Assembly (NCBI GenBank): GCA_963965975.1
Contig: OZ014423.1
Span: forward strand, 3,560,301-3,624,300
From: Xestospongia bergquistia
Lineage: Eukaryota > Porifera > Demospongiae > Haplosclerida > Petrosiidae
DNA: 64,000 nucleotides
Direction of reading: 5' to 3'
The position numbers and the translations under genes were made by a program. Within the stretch, counting starts at the first letter, position 1. Each line of letters opens with the position of its first letter. The notes beneath the pieces are model-generated. The model saw nothing but the letters and a program-made list of their open reading frames with translations, did no database searches and had not been told where the DNA came from. Positions 24,960-36,097 of this stretch are shown in pieces.

Positions 24960-26060
24960 TACAACATTTTAACACTACATGGATCTTGTCTGATGTTGTA
25001 TTTCAGTGTTCATAAGTTTTACTCTATAAACCTGACATTCTCTCTGTTATCATAAAAACAAAAAATAGTTTCATTCTTAGTCTTATTAAGTGTTTCATGT
25101 TAACTATTACTGTAACATGCCTACCCATTAGCCTTTGTTTAGATGACAATTTTGTTATACTATTACAATATTGCTTTGAATGAGACCAATTTATTTGTAA
25201 TGTAACATGATGAACAAATTTATAAGAAGGATGTTCTTTCATTGATAATTGATATATATATTACATCTCATTACTTTAAATTACAATGGACCATCCAAGT
25301 TTAAATCATTGAATATGCAAATTTCTCCAATTCAACTGTGGGTAAATAACTCCCATTAATGAGATAACTAATTAATTAATTAAACATTTTTGAAGCTCTT
25401 AATTTTAATAGAAAGACTAAAAACTATTTTCTTATTTACTGGATTGTGGTGCTCAATACAGAAGCCACCATCTTCATTTCTGGAACCATTTCTCACTTGT
25501 TTGAAGGATATGGAAGAGAAAGGTAATCATAATATAGATTTATGTATAATAACTACTGCACACATGCAGGGTATGAAATTTATATTCCTGGAGAGGATCA
25601 GCAATTACTCATAGCACAGCTACTATGTGCTGTACTGTGATGGATTTCCCTGCAAAGGCAACTACTTTGAATTGAAACCAGTACAATGGCCAGTAAGGTT
25701 ACTTAAGTTGCAAACATTCAGGTAGTAAATATAGTAAGGACCTAATTGATAGTATACTGTATTAAGTGAATACATTTTTGGGAACTATTTCTGGTTGCTG
25801 TTGGAAGAGGTATATAAAGTTCATGTATGGTGAATATCAGGAAGGTGTCAAAATGAGAGAACACCAGGATCACTACAGGGATGCTCAAAAAGCTCTATAG
25901 ATGCTAGTAAAGTAAGTTCTTTTTTGTTAACCTATTATAGTTACTAGACAATATGTTTCAGGCTGTTTATGGTGTTAAAGATATTTGGCCATATTCACCC
26001 TTACATATGATCCTGTGTTTTCCCAAGTTTTGACATTATTTGATGCATTCCAGTTGACTA

Positions 26061-27012
26061 TATTCATTGTGTCCTTCTCAGTGTAGTAAATAACTTTGCA
26101 AAACTCTAATTTGACTAAGCATACAGCAAAGAAGAATGGTAAATATGATGAACATATCTAATAACACTCTTAATATAATGAAAATCTTAATACACACTAC
26201 ATACTACATAGTATCCTTTTTGCTTTATAAAGACTTATATGTAATTTAGACATTATCATTATTTTCCCTGCATACAAATATTCTCTGATTTATAGGTATA
26301 TTGGTAGAAAAGCTGTACAATTTATATACTGTAAAAATGTAATGCAGTTCCACATTTTCTAATTCAACACAAACATTTCAGTATTGAAAACTTGGACTAA
26401 AGGAGACTACAGTCTATAATGTTGTGATAAGTGGAGAATTTATTTGCCAAGCAACTGAACAACATAGCATTATAATGTCTACCATCAGTGATTGTGTTTC
26501 TGGCAGTTAGTTCTTCACTGATGTTGGCTTTTAACAATAGATTATAACAGACTATATGATGAAGAAAAACTAGAAGACTACAAGAAACAAAGGAATCCAT
26601 CATAGTAATGTGCTTTTATGGTATTGTTGTGTATGATATTGTTAGTTCTAACTTTTTAACATTCTGCATTATTACATTGACGCTTAATTGGATAAATTCA
26701 TGATGAATAAATGAATGATTACCAATATTATAACTGCAGATAACTTTTAAAGAAGTACTTCATCATAACAATGCTAAGACTATACAATCTTTCTTGATCA
26801 AATTTAGCATCTACTTCAGTTTTATTATGTGGTTGTGGAGGTGACTCATTAAGTAGATATTTAAATTTTAACATCTTTTGGATTGAAGGAGTTGAGAATA
26901 AGTTTGACACTTTTTGTTCACTGATGATTTCCTTTTCTCAATTATGTGAATTAATAGAGTCGTTCTTGCCAGTTGTTTAATTTAATTTTCCTTTACCTGT
27001 CAAACCTACAAG
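26061..27012. other. AT-rich stretch, no gene supported
   Basis: Short open frames on the minus strand (for example 26728-26910) lack recognisable motifs. No repeats of note. Confidence 0.35.
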
Positions 27013-27805
27013 ATGCAAAGCTTTTATTCAACTAGTTTGTATTGATGCTTCATGCCATAAAATTAGAGATGGCCTTCCAGTTTGTTATAATTAAGTAAAA
27101 GTTTGGCTCAATCCAATGATCCAAATCAAACAAGACTTAGTGAAGTTATTCAGCAGTGGTTGAACATGAAATGTCAATTAAGGTGGAGTTGCTACTGTCA
27201 CATGGAACACAATATTAGATATTCTAAAGGGATCATTTCTTAAAAACAAAGTCTTGGCGATGAAGATATACCAGTCATTGAAGGAAGAAAGATCTAAAGA
27301 ACAGATAGCTCCAAGTAAATATACATTAGACTCATGATGTTGATATATAAAAATTAATGTTTTAGTTTTGATGCAGTTAATAATTGTGATGGTTATAATA
27401 TTGACATCAGCTTTAACCGGCTATGTATGTCCTCTCTGACTTAACATACTATTATTTTTTTCTGTTTTTTGTTATGAACTGCAAGTTTAATACCTTTTTA
27501 GTGATTTTTATTGATCTGCCTCTTGCAGAGATATCTTTGTTCTAACTCCCATGGCAATAAGGATTGATGGATTATATTTTTATAACAATTCACATGTCAT
27601 ATATGTTTTAATGTACATACTAATTATACTTAAAAGCTATGCACTCTCAGCACATGATGCTTGTATTGTGACTTGTAGGAGGTTAATATATAACATGACA
27701 CATTTTATGAGGTTCACTTTATATCCAATAGAACCTGCTAAGGAATCAGGTACTGCTAATACAATTGAAGGATATAATACTGACAAGTTACCTATGGAAC
27801 ATCAG
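27013..27805 (+). pseudogene. DEATH-domain-like exon, frameshifted, with a following exon
   Basis: Read across three frames, 27013-27314 gives protein-like pieces in order: FIQLVCIDASCHKIRDGLP, SLAQSNDPNQTRLSEVIQQW followed by LNMK, and TVTWNTILDILKGSFLKNK followed by ALAMKIYQSLKEE-like residues (observed VLAMKIYQSLKEE). The pattern of a helix ending in W, then TW and LxxxL, then a final amphipathic helix, resembles the C-terminal half of DEATH domains. Two frameshifts and an in-frame stop break it. The exon ends at a GTAAAT donor in phase 1, and a second exon at 27732-27805 (PAKESGTANTIEGYNTDKLP then MEHQ, donor GTATGA) accepts that phase. The assignment to DEATH is from pattern only. Confidence 0.45.
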
Positions 27806-28199
27806 GTATGATTTATCTTCTTATGTATTCACTTTGTTAATGATTTAAATGAAAGACTGATTGAATAGATGGATGGATTAATAAATAGATGAATGGATGA
27901 ATGAACTGACTGGTCATAGGATGTCAATATGATACATTTTGTAGAGCAAGTGAAAGGATCAAGTAACTTCATGGAAATTGTTACATTGGAAAGTATTGTA
28001 CTGTAGTTTAAATACCTAGATTATTATAACCTTAACTACTGGATTGTTGGTCATATCAATCATTGTACTTAGACCAATATTCAGACATATTGACGTTTCT
28101 ACATATAAAGTAATAGTTGTCATAGCTTTTATCAGTTCATGTTATTGGATCTTTAGAATATACTGTTTTAACTTTCATGAGTATACTACAAGTTCACTT
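27806..28199. other. Intergenic or intronic, nothing seen
   Basis: AT-rich sequence with a short ATGGATGA-type simple run near 27870-27900 and no supported gene. Confidence 0.4.
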
Positions 28200-28768
28200 T
28201 GATTAATTATATATTATTGTAATCAACTTATCATTTATTAATGGACAAATATCAAAGAACATTGATTATTAAATTTATGAACTCTAGCACACATCACTGT
28301 AAGTCACTTTATTTATTAATAAAAGATAAATTCCTTCTGTTAAGAGTACATAGATGATGATGATAGTATTCATTATGAGAATACCATATAGAACAGATGT
28401 GGAGTAATTTAATAACCAGGCTTGCATACTTAATTAATGAACTTAATTATATACATGTAGTAAATTTACTGATATTGAAACTATGTTTCCTGAAGTACAT
28501 GGAACAATTAGGAATTCCTTTAATTTAATGTCCTATGTCCTTTATATTCTGGTTACTACACTACTCCATACCTGTTCTATATGGCATTCTCCTGATGAAT
28601 ACTATCATCATCATCTATGTACTCTTAGTAGAAGGAATTTATCTTTTATTAATAAATAAAGTGACTTATACTGATGTGTGTTAGAAATCAAACTTTATAT
28701 CATTATTGTTTGATGTCTGTTCCATTAATAAAAATGATAAGTTAATTACAATAATTTATAATTAGTTT
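28200..28768. mobile_element. Fold-back element with about 220-bp inverted arms
   Basis: 28200-28419 is the imperfect reverse complement of 28549-28768, separated by about 130 bp. Matching blocks include AAAGATAAATTCCTTCT, ACATAGATGATGATGATAGT and GTCACTTTATTTATTAATA. No coding sequence lies in the loop. This structure fits a fold-back or MITE-class DNA element; a target duplication was not clear. Confidence 0.8.
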
Positions 28769-29280
28769 ATTATATTTAGAGGAACAGTATATGATCATTA
28801 ATGGACACAATCTACTTCATATGACAGGAGTAGTGGATAATTTAGGTCCTTCTTACTTTTGAAGCAATGAATGAAGACTTATTACAATATTTTCAAGACT
28901 CATAATCAATGGAAAAACAAGTATTCTTGTATAATGATAGGTTGTCAGGTAATGCTCTCATGTACTCTTTCAGTCTTCAACAGCAGACAGTGTGGAAGTA
29001 TCTCTGAGAAATGTGTGTTCATAATCTACAAGTAGAGCTTAATATTGTGTTTGACAGCAGGTTATTAAAAACAATTAAAGCTGACAAATTCATCATTTTT
29101 TGTTCAAAGACAAATATTAAAATTATATTATAATAAGTATTATATAGGAACTCTGTTATTGACTTGTAAACCACATGTTGATTGTATGATGTTGAACAAG
29201 AGCTATGAATGATTGATTATCTATGAAATAGGATAACATTACTATATACATGGATAGTTATTAAAATGTCTATTACAGAC
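28769..29280. other. AT-rich stretch before the satellite, nothing seen
   Basis: No gene or repeat could be supported. Confidence 0.4.
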
Positions 29281-30829
29281 AACTTCAAACCTTAACTTAT
29301 CAGGAATAACTCTTTCTTCCTAATATTCAGGGTAAAGACACAACACTCAATTTTATGGTTGCCTCGACAACACTCCTAATAGTTATAAAAATGACTATTA
29401 CAGACAACTTTAATCCTTAAGTTACCAGCATTTGGCAATAACTATTTCTTCTTAATATTCAGGGTAAAGACACCAAACTCAACTTTACGGTTGCCACAAC
29501 AACACTCCTATGCATAGAATAGTTATAAAAATGACTATTACAGACAATTTCAAACCTTAACTTACCAGCAATAACTCTTTCTTCCTAATATTCAGGGTAA
29601 AGACACCACACTCAACTTTATGGTTGCCACAACAACACTCCTATGCATAGAATAGTTATAAAAATGACTATTACAGACAATTTCAAACCTTAAGTTACTA
29701 GCAATAACTATTTCTTCCTAATATTCAAGGTAAAGACATCACACCCAATTTTACGGTTGCCATGACAACACTCCTATGCATAGAATAGTTATAAAAATGA
29801 CTATTACAGACAATTTCAAACCTTAAGTTACTAGCAATAAGTATTTCTTCCTAATATTCAGGGTAAAGACACCACACCTATTTTTAGGGTTGCCATGACA
29901 ACACTCCTATGCATAAAATAGTTATAAAAATGACTATTACAGACAATTTCAAACCTTAACTTACCAGCAATAACTCTTTCTTCCTAATATTCAGGGTAAA
30001 GACACTACACCCAACTTTACGGTTGGCACGACAACACTCCTATGCATAGAATAGTTATAAAAATGACTATTACAAACAATTTCAAACCTTAACTTACCAG
30101 CATTAACTCTTTCTTCCTAATATTCAGGGTAAAGACACCAAACTCAACTTTATGGTTGCCACAACAATACTCCTATGCATAGAATAGTTATAAAAATGAC
30201 TATTACAGACAATTTCAAACCTTAAGTTACTAGCAATAACTATTTCTTTCTAATATTCAGGGTAAAGACACCACACCCAATTTTATGGTTGCCATGACAA
30301 CACTCCTATGCATAGAATAGTTATAAAAATGACTATTACAGACAATTTCAAACCTTAACTTACCAGCAATAACTCTTTCTTCCTAATATTCAGTGTTAAG
30401 AGGCCACACACAACTTTACGGTTGGCACGACAACATTCCTATCTATAGAGTAGTTATAAAAGGACTATTACAGACAATTTCAAACCTAAACTTACCAGCA
30501 ATAACTCTTTCCTCCTAATATTCAGGGTAAAGACACTACACCCAATTTTACAGTTGCCACGACAACACTCCTATGCATAGAATAGTTATAAAAATGACTA
30601 TTACAGACAATTTCAAAAATTAACTTACCAGCAATAACCCTTTCTTCCTAATATTCAGGGTAAAAACATCACACCCAATTTTATGGTTGCCATGACAACA
30701 TTCCTAATAGTTATAAAAATGACTATTACAGACAATTTAAAACCTTAACTTACCAGCAATAACTCTTTCTTCCTAATATTCAGGGTTAAGAGACCACACC
30801 TAATTTTACGGTTACCATGACAACGCTCC

Positions 30830-30861
<32 letters not shown>

Positions 30862-32193
30862 TAGAAATGACTATTACAGACTATTTCAAACCTTAACTTA
30901 CCAGCAATAACTCTTTCTTCCTAATATTCAGGGTAAAAACACCACACCCAACTTTACAATTGGTACGACAACACTCCTATGCATAGAATAGTTTTAAAAA
31001 TGACTATTACAGACAATTTCAAACCTTAAGTTACTAGCAATAACTATTTCTTTCTAATATTCAGGGTAAAGACACCACACCCAATTTTATGGTTGCCATG
31101 ACAACACTCCTATGCATAGAATAGTTATAAAAATGACTATTACAGACAATTTCAAACCTTAACTTACCAGCAATAACTCTTTCTTCCTAATATTCAGTGT
31201 TAAGAGACCACACACAACTTTACGGTTGGCACGACAACATTCCTATCTATAGAGTAGTTATAAAAGGACTATTACAGACAATCTCAAACCTAAACTTACC
31301 AGCAATAACTCTTTCCTCCTAATATTCAGGGTAAAGACACTACACCCAATTTTACAGTTGCCACGACAACACTCCTATGCATAGAATAGTTATAAAAATG
31401 ACTATTACAGACAATTTCAAACCTTAACTTACCAGCAATAACTTTTTCTTTCTAATATTCAGGGTTAAGAGACCACACCAAATTTTACGGTTACCATGAC
31501 AACACTCCTATATATATATATATATATTGAGTAGTTATAGAAATGATTATTACAGACAATTTCAAACATTAACTTACAAGCAATAACTCTTTCTTCCTAA
31601 TATTCAGGGTAAAGACACTACACCCAATTTTACAGTTGCCACGACAACACTCCTATGCAAAGAATAGTTATAAAAATGACTATTACAGACAATTTCAAAC
31701 CTTAACTTACCAGCAATAACTTTTTCTTCCTAATATTCAGGGTTAAGAGACCACACCAAATTTTACGGTTACCATGACAACACTCCTATATATATATATA
31801 TATAGAGTAGTTATAGAAATGATTATTACAGACAATTTCAAACATTAACTTACAAGCAATAACTCTTTCTTCCTAATATTCAGGGTAAAGACGCTACACC
31901 CAAGTTTACAGTTGCCACGACAACACTCCTATGCATAGAATAGTTATAAAAATGACTATTACAGACAATTTCAAAAATTAACTTACCAGCAATAACCCTT
32001 TCTTCCTAATATTCAGGGTAAAAACATCACACCCAATTTTATGGTTGCCATGACAACATTCCTATGCATAGAATAGTTATAAAAATGACTATTACAGACA
32101 ATTTAAAACCTTAACTTACCAGCAATAACTCTTTCTTCCTAATATTCAGGGTTAAGAGACCACACCTAATTTTACGGTTACCATGACAACGCT

Positions 32194-32220
<27 letters not shown>
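29280..32220. repeat. 133-bp satellite array, first block
   Basis: About 22 head-to-tail units with a period of 132-134 bp. Each contains TGACTATTACAGACAATTTC, CTTACCAGCAATAACTCTTT, CTTCCTAATATTCAGGGTAA and a CCAATTTTACGGTTGCCA-like block. Higher-order copying is visible: about 30190-30620 recurs at about 31030-31420. Some units have the TATGCATAGAATAG junction replaced by a (TA)n run. On the minus strand most units show a consensus-grade donor, CTG then GTAAGT, and a preceding ATTAG. No intact reading frame crosses units because 133 is not a multiple of 3. Confidence 0.95.
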
Positions 32221-32242
<22 letters not shown>

Positions 32243-32287
32243 ATAGAACAGAATTAAAGGACAAAAGAACAGAGCTCTCGCTGTGTT

Positions 32288-32330
32288 GCTGTTACTCCGA
32301 GTTTCACGCGTTATGCGATCGTCAGACAGC
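32288..32330 (-). ncRNA. Hammerhead-like ribozyme of the Penelope-like element
   Basis: On the minus strand the 43 nt fold as a hammerhead. Stem I pairs GCUGU with ACAGC (5 bp). The core CUGACGA is followed by stem II, UCGC...GCGU, with three C-G/G-C pairs and a U-U mismatch next to the core. GAAA follows, then a tiny stem III (ACU/CGG loop/AGU), and A occupies the cleavage position before ACAGC. All conserved core bases (CUGANGA, GAAA, UH) are present. Hammerheads with very short stem III are known from Penelope-like elements, and the position downstream of the endonuclease fits. The U-U mismatch in stem II may weaken activity. Confidence 0.65.
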
Positions 32331-32378
32331 TGGATACTACTCTGTTTGCAGGCTGGTTATATAGCATCGAGGTGTTAA

Positions 32379-32830
32379 CTATGTCTTATCCCTAGAGAAA
32401 TGTGCTAAATAGTACTTGTTTTCGTGTCGGCATTTTGAAACGAGTTCGGATCTTTTATTCAGGGTGGTGGTTTTGTCGGCGTTGATGATAGAGAGCTTTT
32501 CCGTTAGGCAAAGGTCACACCGCTTTGTTGTGTTGGAGTAGGCTTGTGCCCTTCGGTTTATTGACCAGGTGATTTTGAATTCCTCACCTTCTTTCTTCAA
32601 TTGCCAAACATACTTCGATAGTTCCGTGCTATTTCCGTATTTCTCGTCCCTGATTGATTGCATGTGGTTGGAATATCTCTGCTTGAAGGCGTTTTCGGTT
32701 AGGCCTATGTACACCTTTTTCTCATTTCTTCTCATGTTCTCGACTTCTGCATTGTAGATGATGTTATTGGACTGGCATTCGCCGTTTAGTGGGCATAGGT
32801 CTTTTTTTCGGCAGTTGCAGGGTTTCTGGT
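32379..32830 (-). CDS. GIY-YIG endonuclease domain of Penelope-like element
   Basis: In this frame a cysteine motif (CNCRKKDLCPLNGEC) precedes the nuclease core: NIIYNAEV stands in for the GIY strand, then KVYIGLTENAFKQRYSNH gives the YIG motif and the catalytic-type Arg, and CLTEKLSIINA gives the Glu helix. The domain cuts target DNA during retrotransposition in this element class. It lies one frame away from the reverse transcriptase frame that ends at 32786, with about 40 bp of overlap. The two should form one protein, so either a one-base indel has broken this copy or a frameshift is used. The stop is at 32379. Confidence 0.8.
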
Positions 32831-34519
32831 GCGCGTGTTGGTGTCCTTTGAGACCTCATTATTGTGTGCCTTGATGATGTTGGCTAGGTTTGGCATGCAG
32901 CTGTAGCTGACCTTAACAGTGTTTTTGTTGAATATTTTGTGTAGCCTTGAGTCTTCCGGGAAATGCTTGGCGATCAGCTTTAGGAATTTTTGACCTACGT
33001 TTGTTGATACGTTTTTGCTGAATGGTGGGTTGAACCATATGATGTTGCGCTGTCGGTTACGTTTGCTCTTTTTTGGTTGCTCGTCGCTGTAATGTAGATT
33101 TTCCGAGTAGCTGCAGGATTTGAGTGCGTCTGCATAGAGGGGGGCAGCTTGGTTGAAGATTTCCTTGTCATGCGAGATGTCGGAGATGCGTCTGCTGATC
33201 GAATCTGGCAGGTTCTTGATGATGTTAGGTGGGTGGTTGGACTGTTTGTGTATGTAGACTGGTTTGTCGTTCGGCTTTCTATAAGGGTAGTACTTACCAT
33301 TGTTCAAGTTTAGGGTGATGTCAAGGAAATTTACAACTTTCAGGTTGGCTTGGATGGTGATTCTGAGGCCAGTCTCTTTGAAGATCTTAGTTATATCCTT
33401 TTTGATTTTGTCTGCTTTACTGCCTGAGATGTTTTTGAAAGCTGCTAGCCCATCGTCTCTGTACAGGCCTATCTTGCTTTTATCGTACTTGTTTGCGAGG
33501 GTGTTGAGTACGTAGATACCAACCAGCTCACAAACTTCCGCTCCGTCGTAACTTCCCATCGTCACGTCGAACAGGCTGTTTCCCTCTCGTTTTATCCATG
33601 GTTTGTCTTTGTCGAAGAGTAGGGATTTCCTAGAGTGGAAGATGATTTCGGTGTCTTGCTGTGAGATTGTGGTGTGCTGTTTTGCGAAATCGAGGGCTGC
33701 TTTCAACAGGTCTTCCGAGATTGAGGGGTAGAATTCGACAATGTCAAAGCAGGCGAAAGTGTGCTTGCTTTTATCGCCCAGGTCTCTGAACCACTCAATC
33801 ACAGAGGCTGAGTTTTTCCACTGGTTGACAGCTGTTTTTAATCTGACGTTGCTGATGATGTTGTCGAGGATTTTTTTGCTAAAGATGCCCATTTCAGTTT
33901 TTGCAGGGTTTATCAGTCGACATGGGAGGGTGCTTTCGAAATTTCCTTTGTGATCTTTGAGTGTTATGAAGGCTTCTTTTTTGGCCATGATCTCCATTCG
34001 GTCTTCTATCTTCAGATTTTCAGCAATGGTCTTGGCTTCAGTGTTGATATCGTCGTACAGGTGTTCGTTCGCGGGTTTGTAGTGCTTGGTGATGTTTTCT
34101 CTGAGCAGTTTGTCATATTGGTCTTTTTCCAGCAGGTAGAGATTCCTAGTTTTGTCGGCGGGGATGAGCATTTCCTTGGAGTTCTTTATCTTTTTTATAT
34201 CATTGCTAAGGGTGGCTTGGAACTGGTCGTGCACTTTTTTGAACTTGATGTTTCCGATTAATCTGAGCAGGTCTTCCTTGAACGGTTTTAGGTCGTCGAT
34301 TTGTGGTGGACATTTCCTACTTTTGAACCCGAACGTTTCTTCCTTTGGTTGTGTTTCTTCAAGGTCATCACTATTTGTCAGGAAGAAGAATGCTTTCCAT
34401 CTCATCCTCTTGATGTCGCTCTTGGCTTTTTCGATCAATCTTTTCTTGTACGTATTAGCAGATGGTATAGGGATGTTCTTTAGAGAGTAGTTGAAGTTGA
34501 CACATCGAGCACTCTTCAA
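32786..34519 (-). CDS. Reverse transcriptase of Penelope-like element
   Basis: About 577 readable codons. Motifs in order: ITLKDHKGNF and LPCRLINPAKTEMG (fingers), FACFDIVEFYPSI (motif A with the first catalytic Asp), MGSYDGAEVCELVG (motif B), GLYRDDGLAAF (motif C with the catalytic Asp pair), VNFLDITL, then YRKPNDKPVYIHKQSNHPP and a thumb-like end. It copies element RNA into DNA at the target site. The first codon at 34519 is TTG and the frame is open further upstream (reading KYLSLLKSARCVNFNYS) until it merges into the TA repeat, so the true N-terminus is lost. It ends at TAA just after the shift into the endonuclease frame. The domain itself shows no internal stop, so the copy is fairly young. 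Confidence 0.88.
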   Translation of the reverse strand: MKSARCVNFNYSLKNIPIPSANTYKKRLIEKAKSDIKRMRWKAFFFLTNSDDLEETQPKEETFGFKSRKCPPQIDDLKPFKEDLLRLIGNIKFKKVHDQFQATLSNDIKKIKNSKEMLIPADKTRNLYLLEKDQYDKLLRENITKHYKPANEHLYDDINTEAKTIAENLKIEDRMEIMAKKEAFITLKDHKGNFESTLPCRLINPAKTEMGIFSKKILDNIISNVRLKTAVNQWKNSASVIEWFRDLGDKSKHTFACFDIVEFYPSISEDLLKAALDFAKQHTTISQQDTEIIFHSRKSLLFDKDKPWIKREGNSLFDVTMGSYDGAEVCELVGIYVLNTLANKYDKSKIGLYRDDGLAAFKNISGSKADKIKKDITKIFKETGLRITIQANLKVVNFLDITLNLNNGKYYPYRKPNDKPVYIHKQSNHPPNIIKNLPDSISRRISDISHDKEIFNQAAPLYADALKSCSYSENLHYSDEQPKKSKRNRQRNIIWFNPPFSKNVSTNVGQKFLKLIAKHFPEDSRLHKIFNKNTVKVSYSCMPNLANIIKAHNNEVSKDTNTRTRNPATAEKKTYAH

Positions 34520-34554
34520 CAGACTTAGATACTTCAGTATATATACATATATAT

Positions 34555-35213
34555 ATATATAGTTATAGAAATGACTATTACAGACAATTTCAAACCTTAA
34601 CTTACCAGCAATAACTCTTTCTTCCTAATATTCAGGGTAAAAACACCACACCCAACTTTACAATTGGTACGACAACACTCCTATGCATAGAATAGTTTTA
34701 AAAATGACGATTACAGAAAATTTCAAACCTTAACTTACCAGCAATAACCCTTTCTTCCTAATATTCAGGGTAAATACATCACACCCAATTTTATGGTTGC
34801 CATGACAACACTCCTATGCATAGAATAGTTATTAAAATGACTATTACAGACAATTTAAAACCTTAACTTACCAGCAATAACTCTTTCCTCCTAATATTCA
34901 GGGTAAAGACACTACACCCAATTTTACAGTTGCCACGACAACACTCCTATGCATAGAATAGTTATAAAAATGACTATTATAGACAATTTCAAAAATTAAC
35001 TTACTAGCAATAACCCTTTCTTCCTAATATTCAGGGTAAATACATCACACCCAATTTTATGGTTGCCATGACAACACTCCTATGCATAGAATAGTTATAA
35101 AAATGACTATTACAGACAATTTCAAACCTTAACTTACCAGCAATAACTTTTTCTTCCTAATATTCAGGGTTAAGAGACCACACCAAATTTTACGGTTACC
35201 ATGACAACACTCC

Positions 35214-35245
<32 letters not shown>

Positions 35246-36049
35246 TATATATATATATATAGAATAGTTATAGAAATGACTATTACAGACAATTTAAAAC
35301 CTTAACTTACCAGCAATAACTCTTTCTTCCTAATATTCAGTGTTAAGAGACCACACACAACTTTACGGTTGGCACGACAACATTCCTATCTATAGAATAG
35401 TTATAAAAGGACTATTACAGACAATTTCAAACCTAAACTTACCAGCAATAACTCTTTCCTCCTAATATTCAGGGTAAAGACACTACACCCAATTTTACAG
35501 TTGCCACGACAACACTCCTATGCATAGAATAGTTTTAAAAATGACTATTATAGACAATTTCAAAAATTAACTTACCAGCAATAACCCTTTCTTCCTAATA
35601 TTCAGGGTAAATACATCACACACAATTTTATGGTTGCCATGACAACACTCCTATGCATAGAATAGTTATAAAAATGACTATTACAGACAATTTAAAACCT
35701 TAACTTACCAGCAATAACTCTTTCCTCCTAATATTCAGAGTAAAGACACTACACCCAATTTTACAGTTGCCACGACAACACTCCTATGCATAGAATAGTT
35801 TTAAAAATGACTATTACAGACAATTTCAAACCTTAACTTACCAGCAATAACCCTTTCTTCCTAATATTCAGGGTAAAAACATCACACCCAATTTTATGGT
35901 TGCCATGACAACACTCATATGCATAAAATAGTTATAAAAATGACTATTACAGACAATTTAAAACCTTAACTTACCAGTAAATAACTTTTTCTTCCTAATA
36001 TTCAGGGTTAAGAGACCACACCAAATTTTACAGTTATCATGACAACGCT

Positions 36050-36097
<48 letters not shown>

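Larger units (their letters stand above)
22571..26060. repeat. Segmental duplication, copy 2
   Basis: Diverged direct copy of 19882-22560, longer because of inserts such as the MITE at 24715-24959 and extra sequence at about 22700-23930. A stretch at about 22800-22930 can be read as LAIRGHHIYKSIREPETERY, which is protein-like but unassigned. Around 25570-25920 two short readable pieces (YYVLYCDGFPCKGNYFELKP and FMYGEYQEGVKMREHQDHYR) have stops and shifts between them and look like decayed exons. Confidence 0.7.
32245..34540 (-). mobile_element. Penelope-like retroelement, 5'-truncated, inserted in (TA)n of the satellite
   Basis: A GC-richer island inside the AT-rich satellite with, in order on the minus strand, a reverse transcriptase, a cysteine motif plus GIY-YIG endonuclease, and a short 3' region with a hammerhead-like ribozyme. 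RT joined to a C-terminal GIY-YIG domain is the hallmark of Penelope-like elements. Both sides abut TA runs (about 32190-32244 and 34540-34560), consistent with insertion into TA microsatellite sequence. The RT frame runs open into the TA run at the 5' end with no start codon, so this is a 5'-truncated copy. The satellite resumes directly on the other side. Confidence 0.88.

Noticed and set aside
33300-34490. Several plus-strand open frames of 60-112 codons
   Set aside because: They are antisense shadows of the reverse transcriptase; none has motifs of its own.
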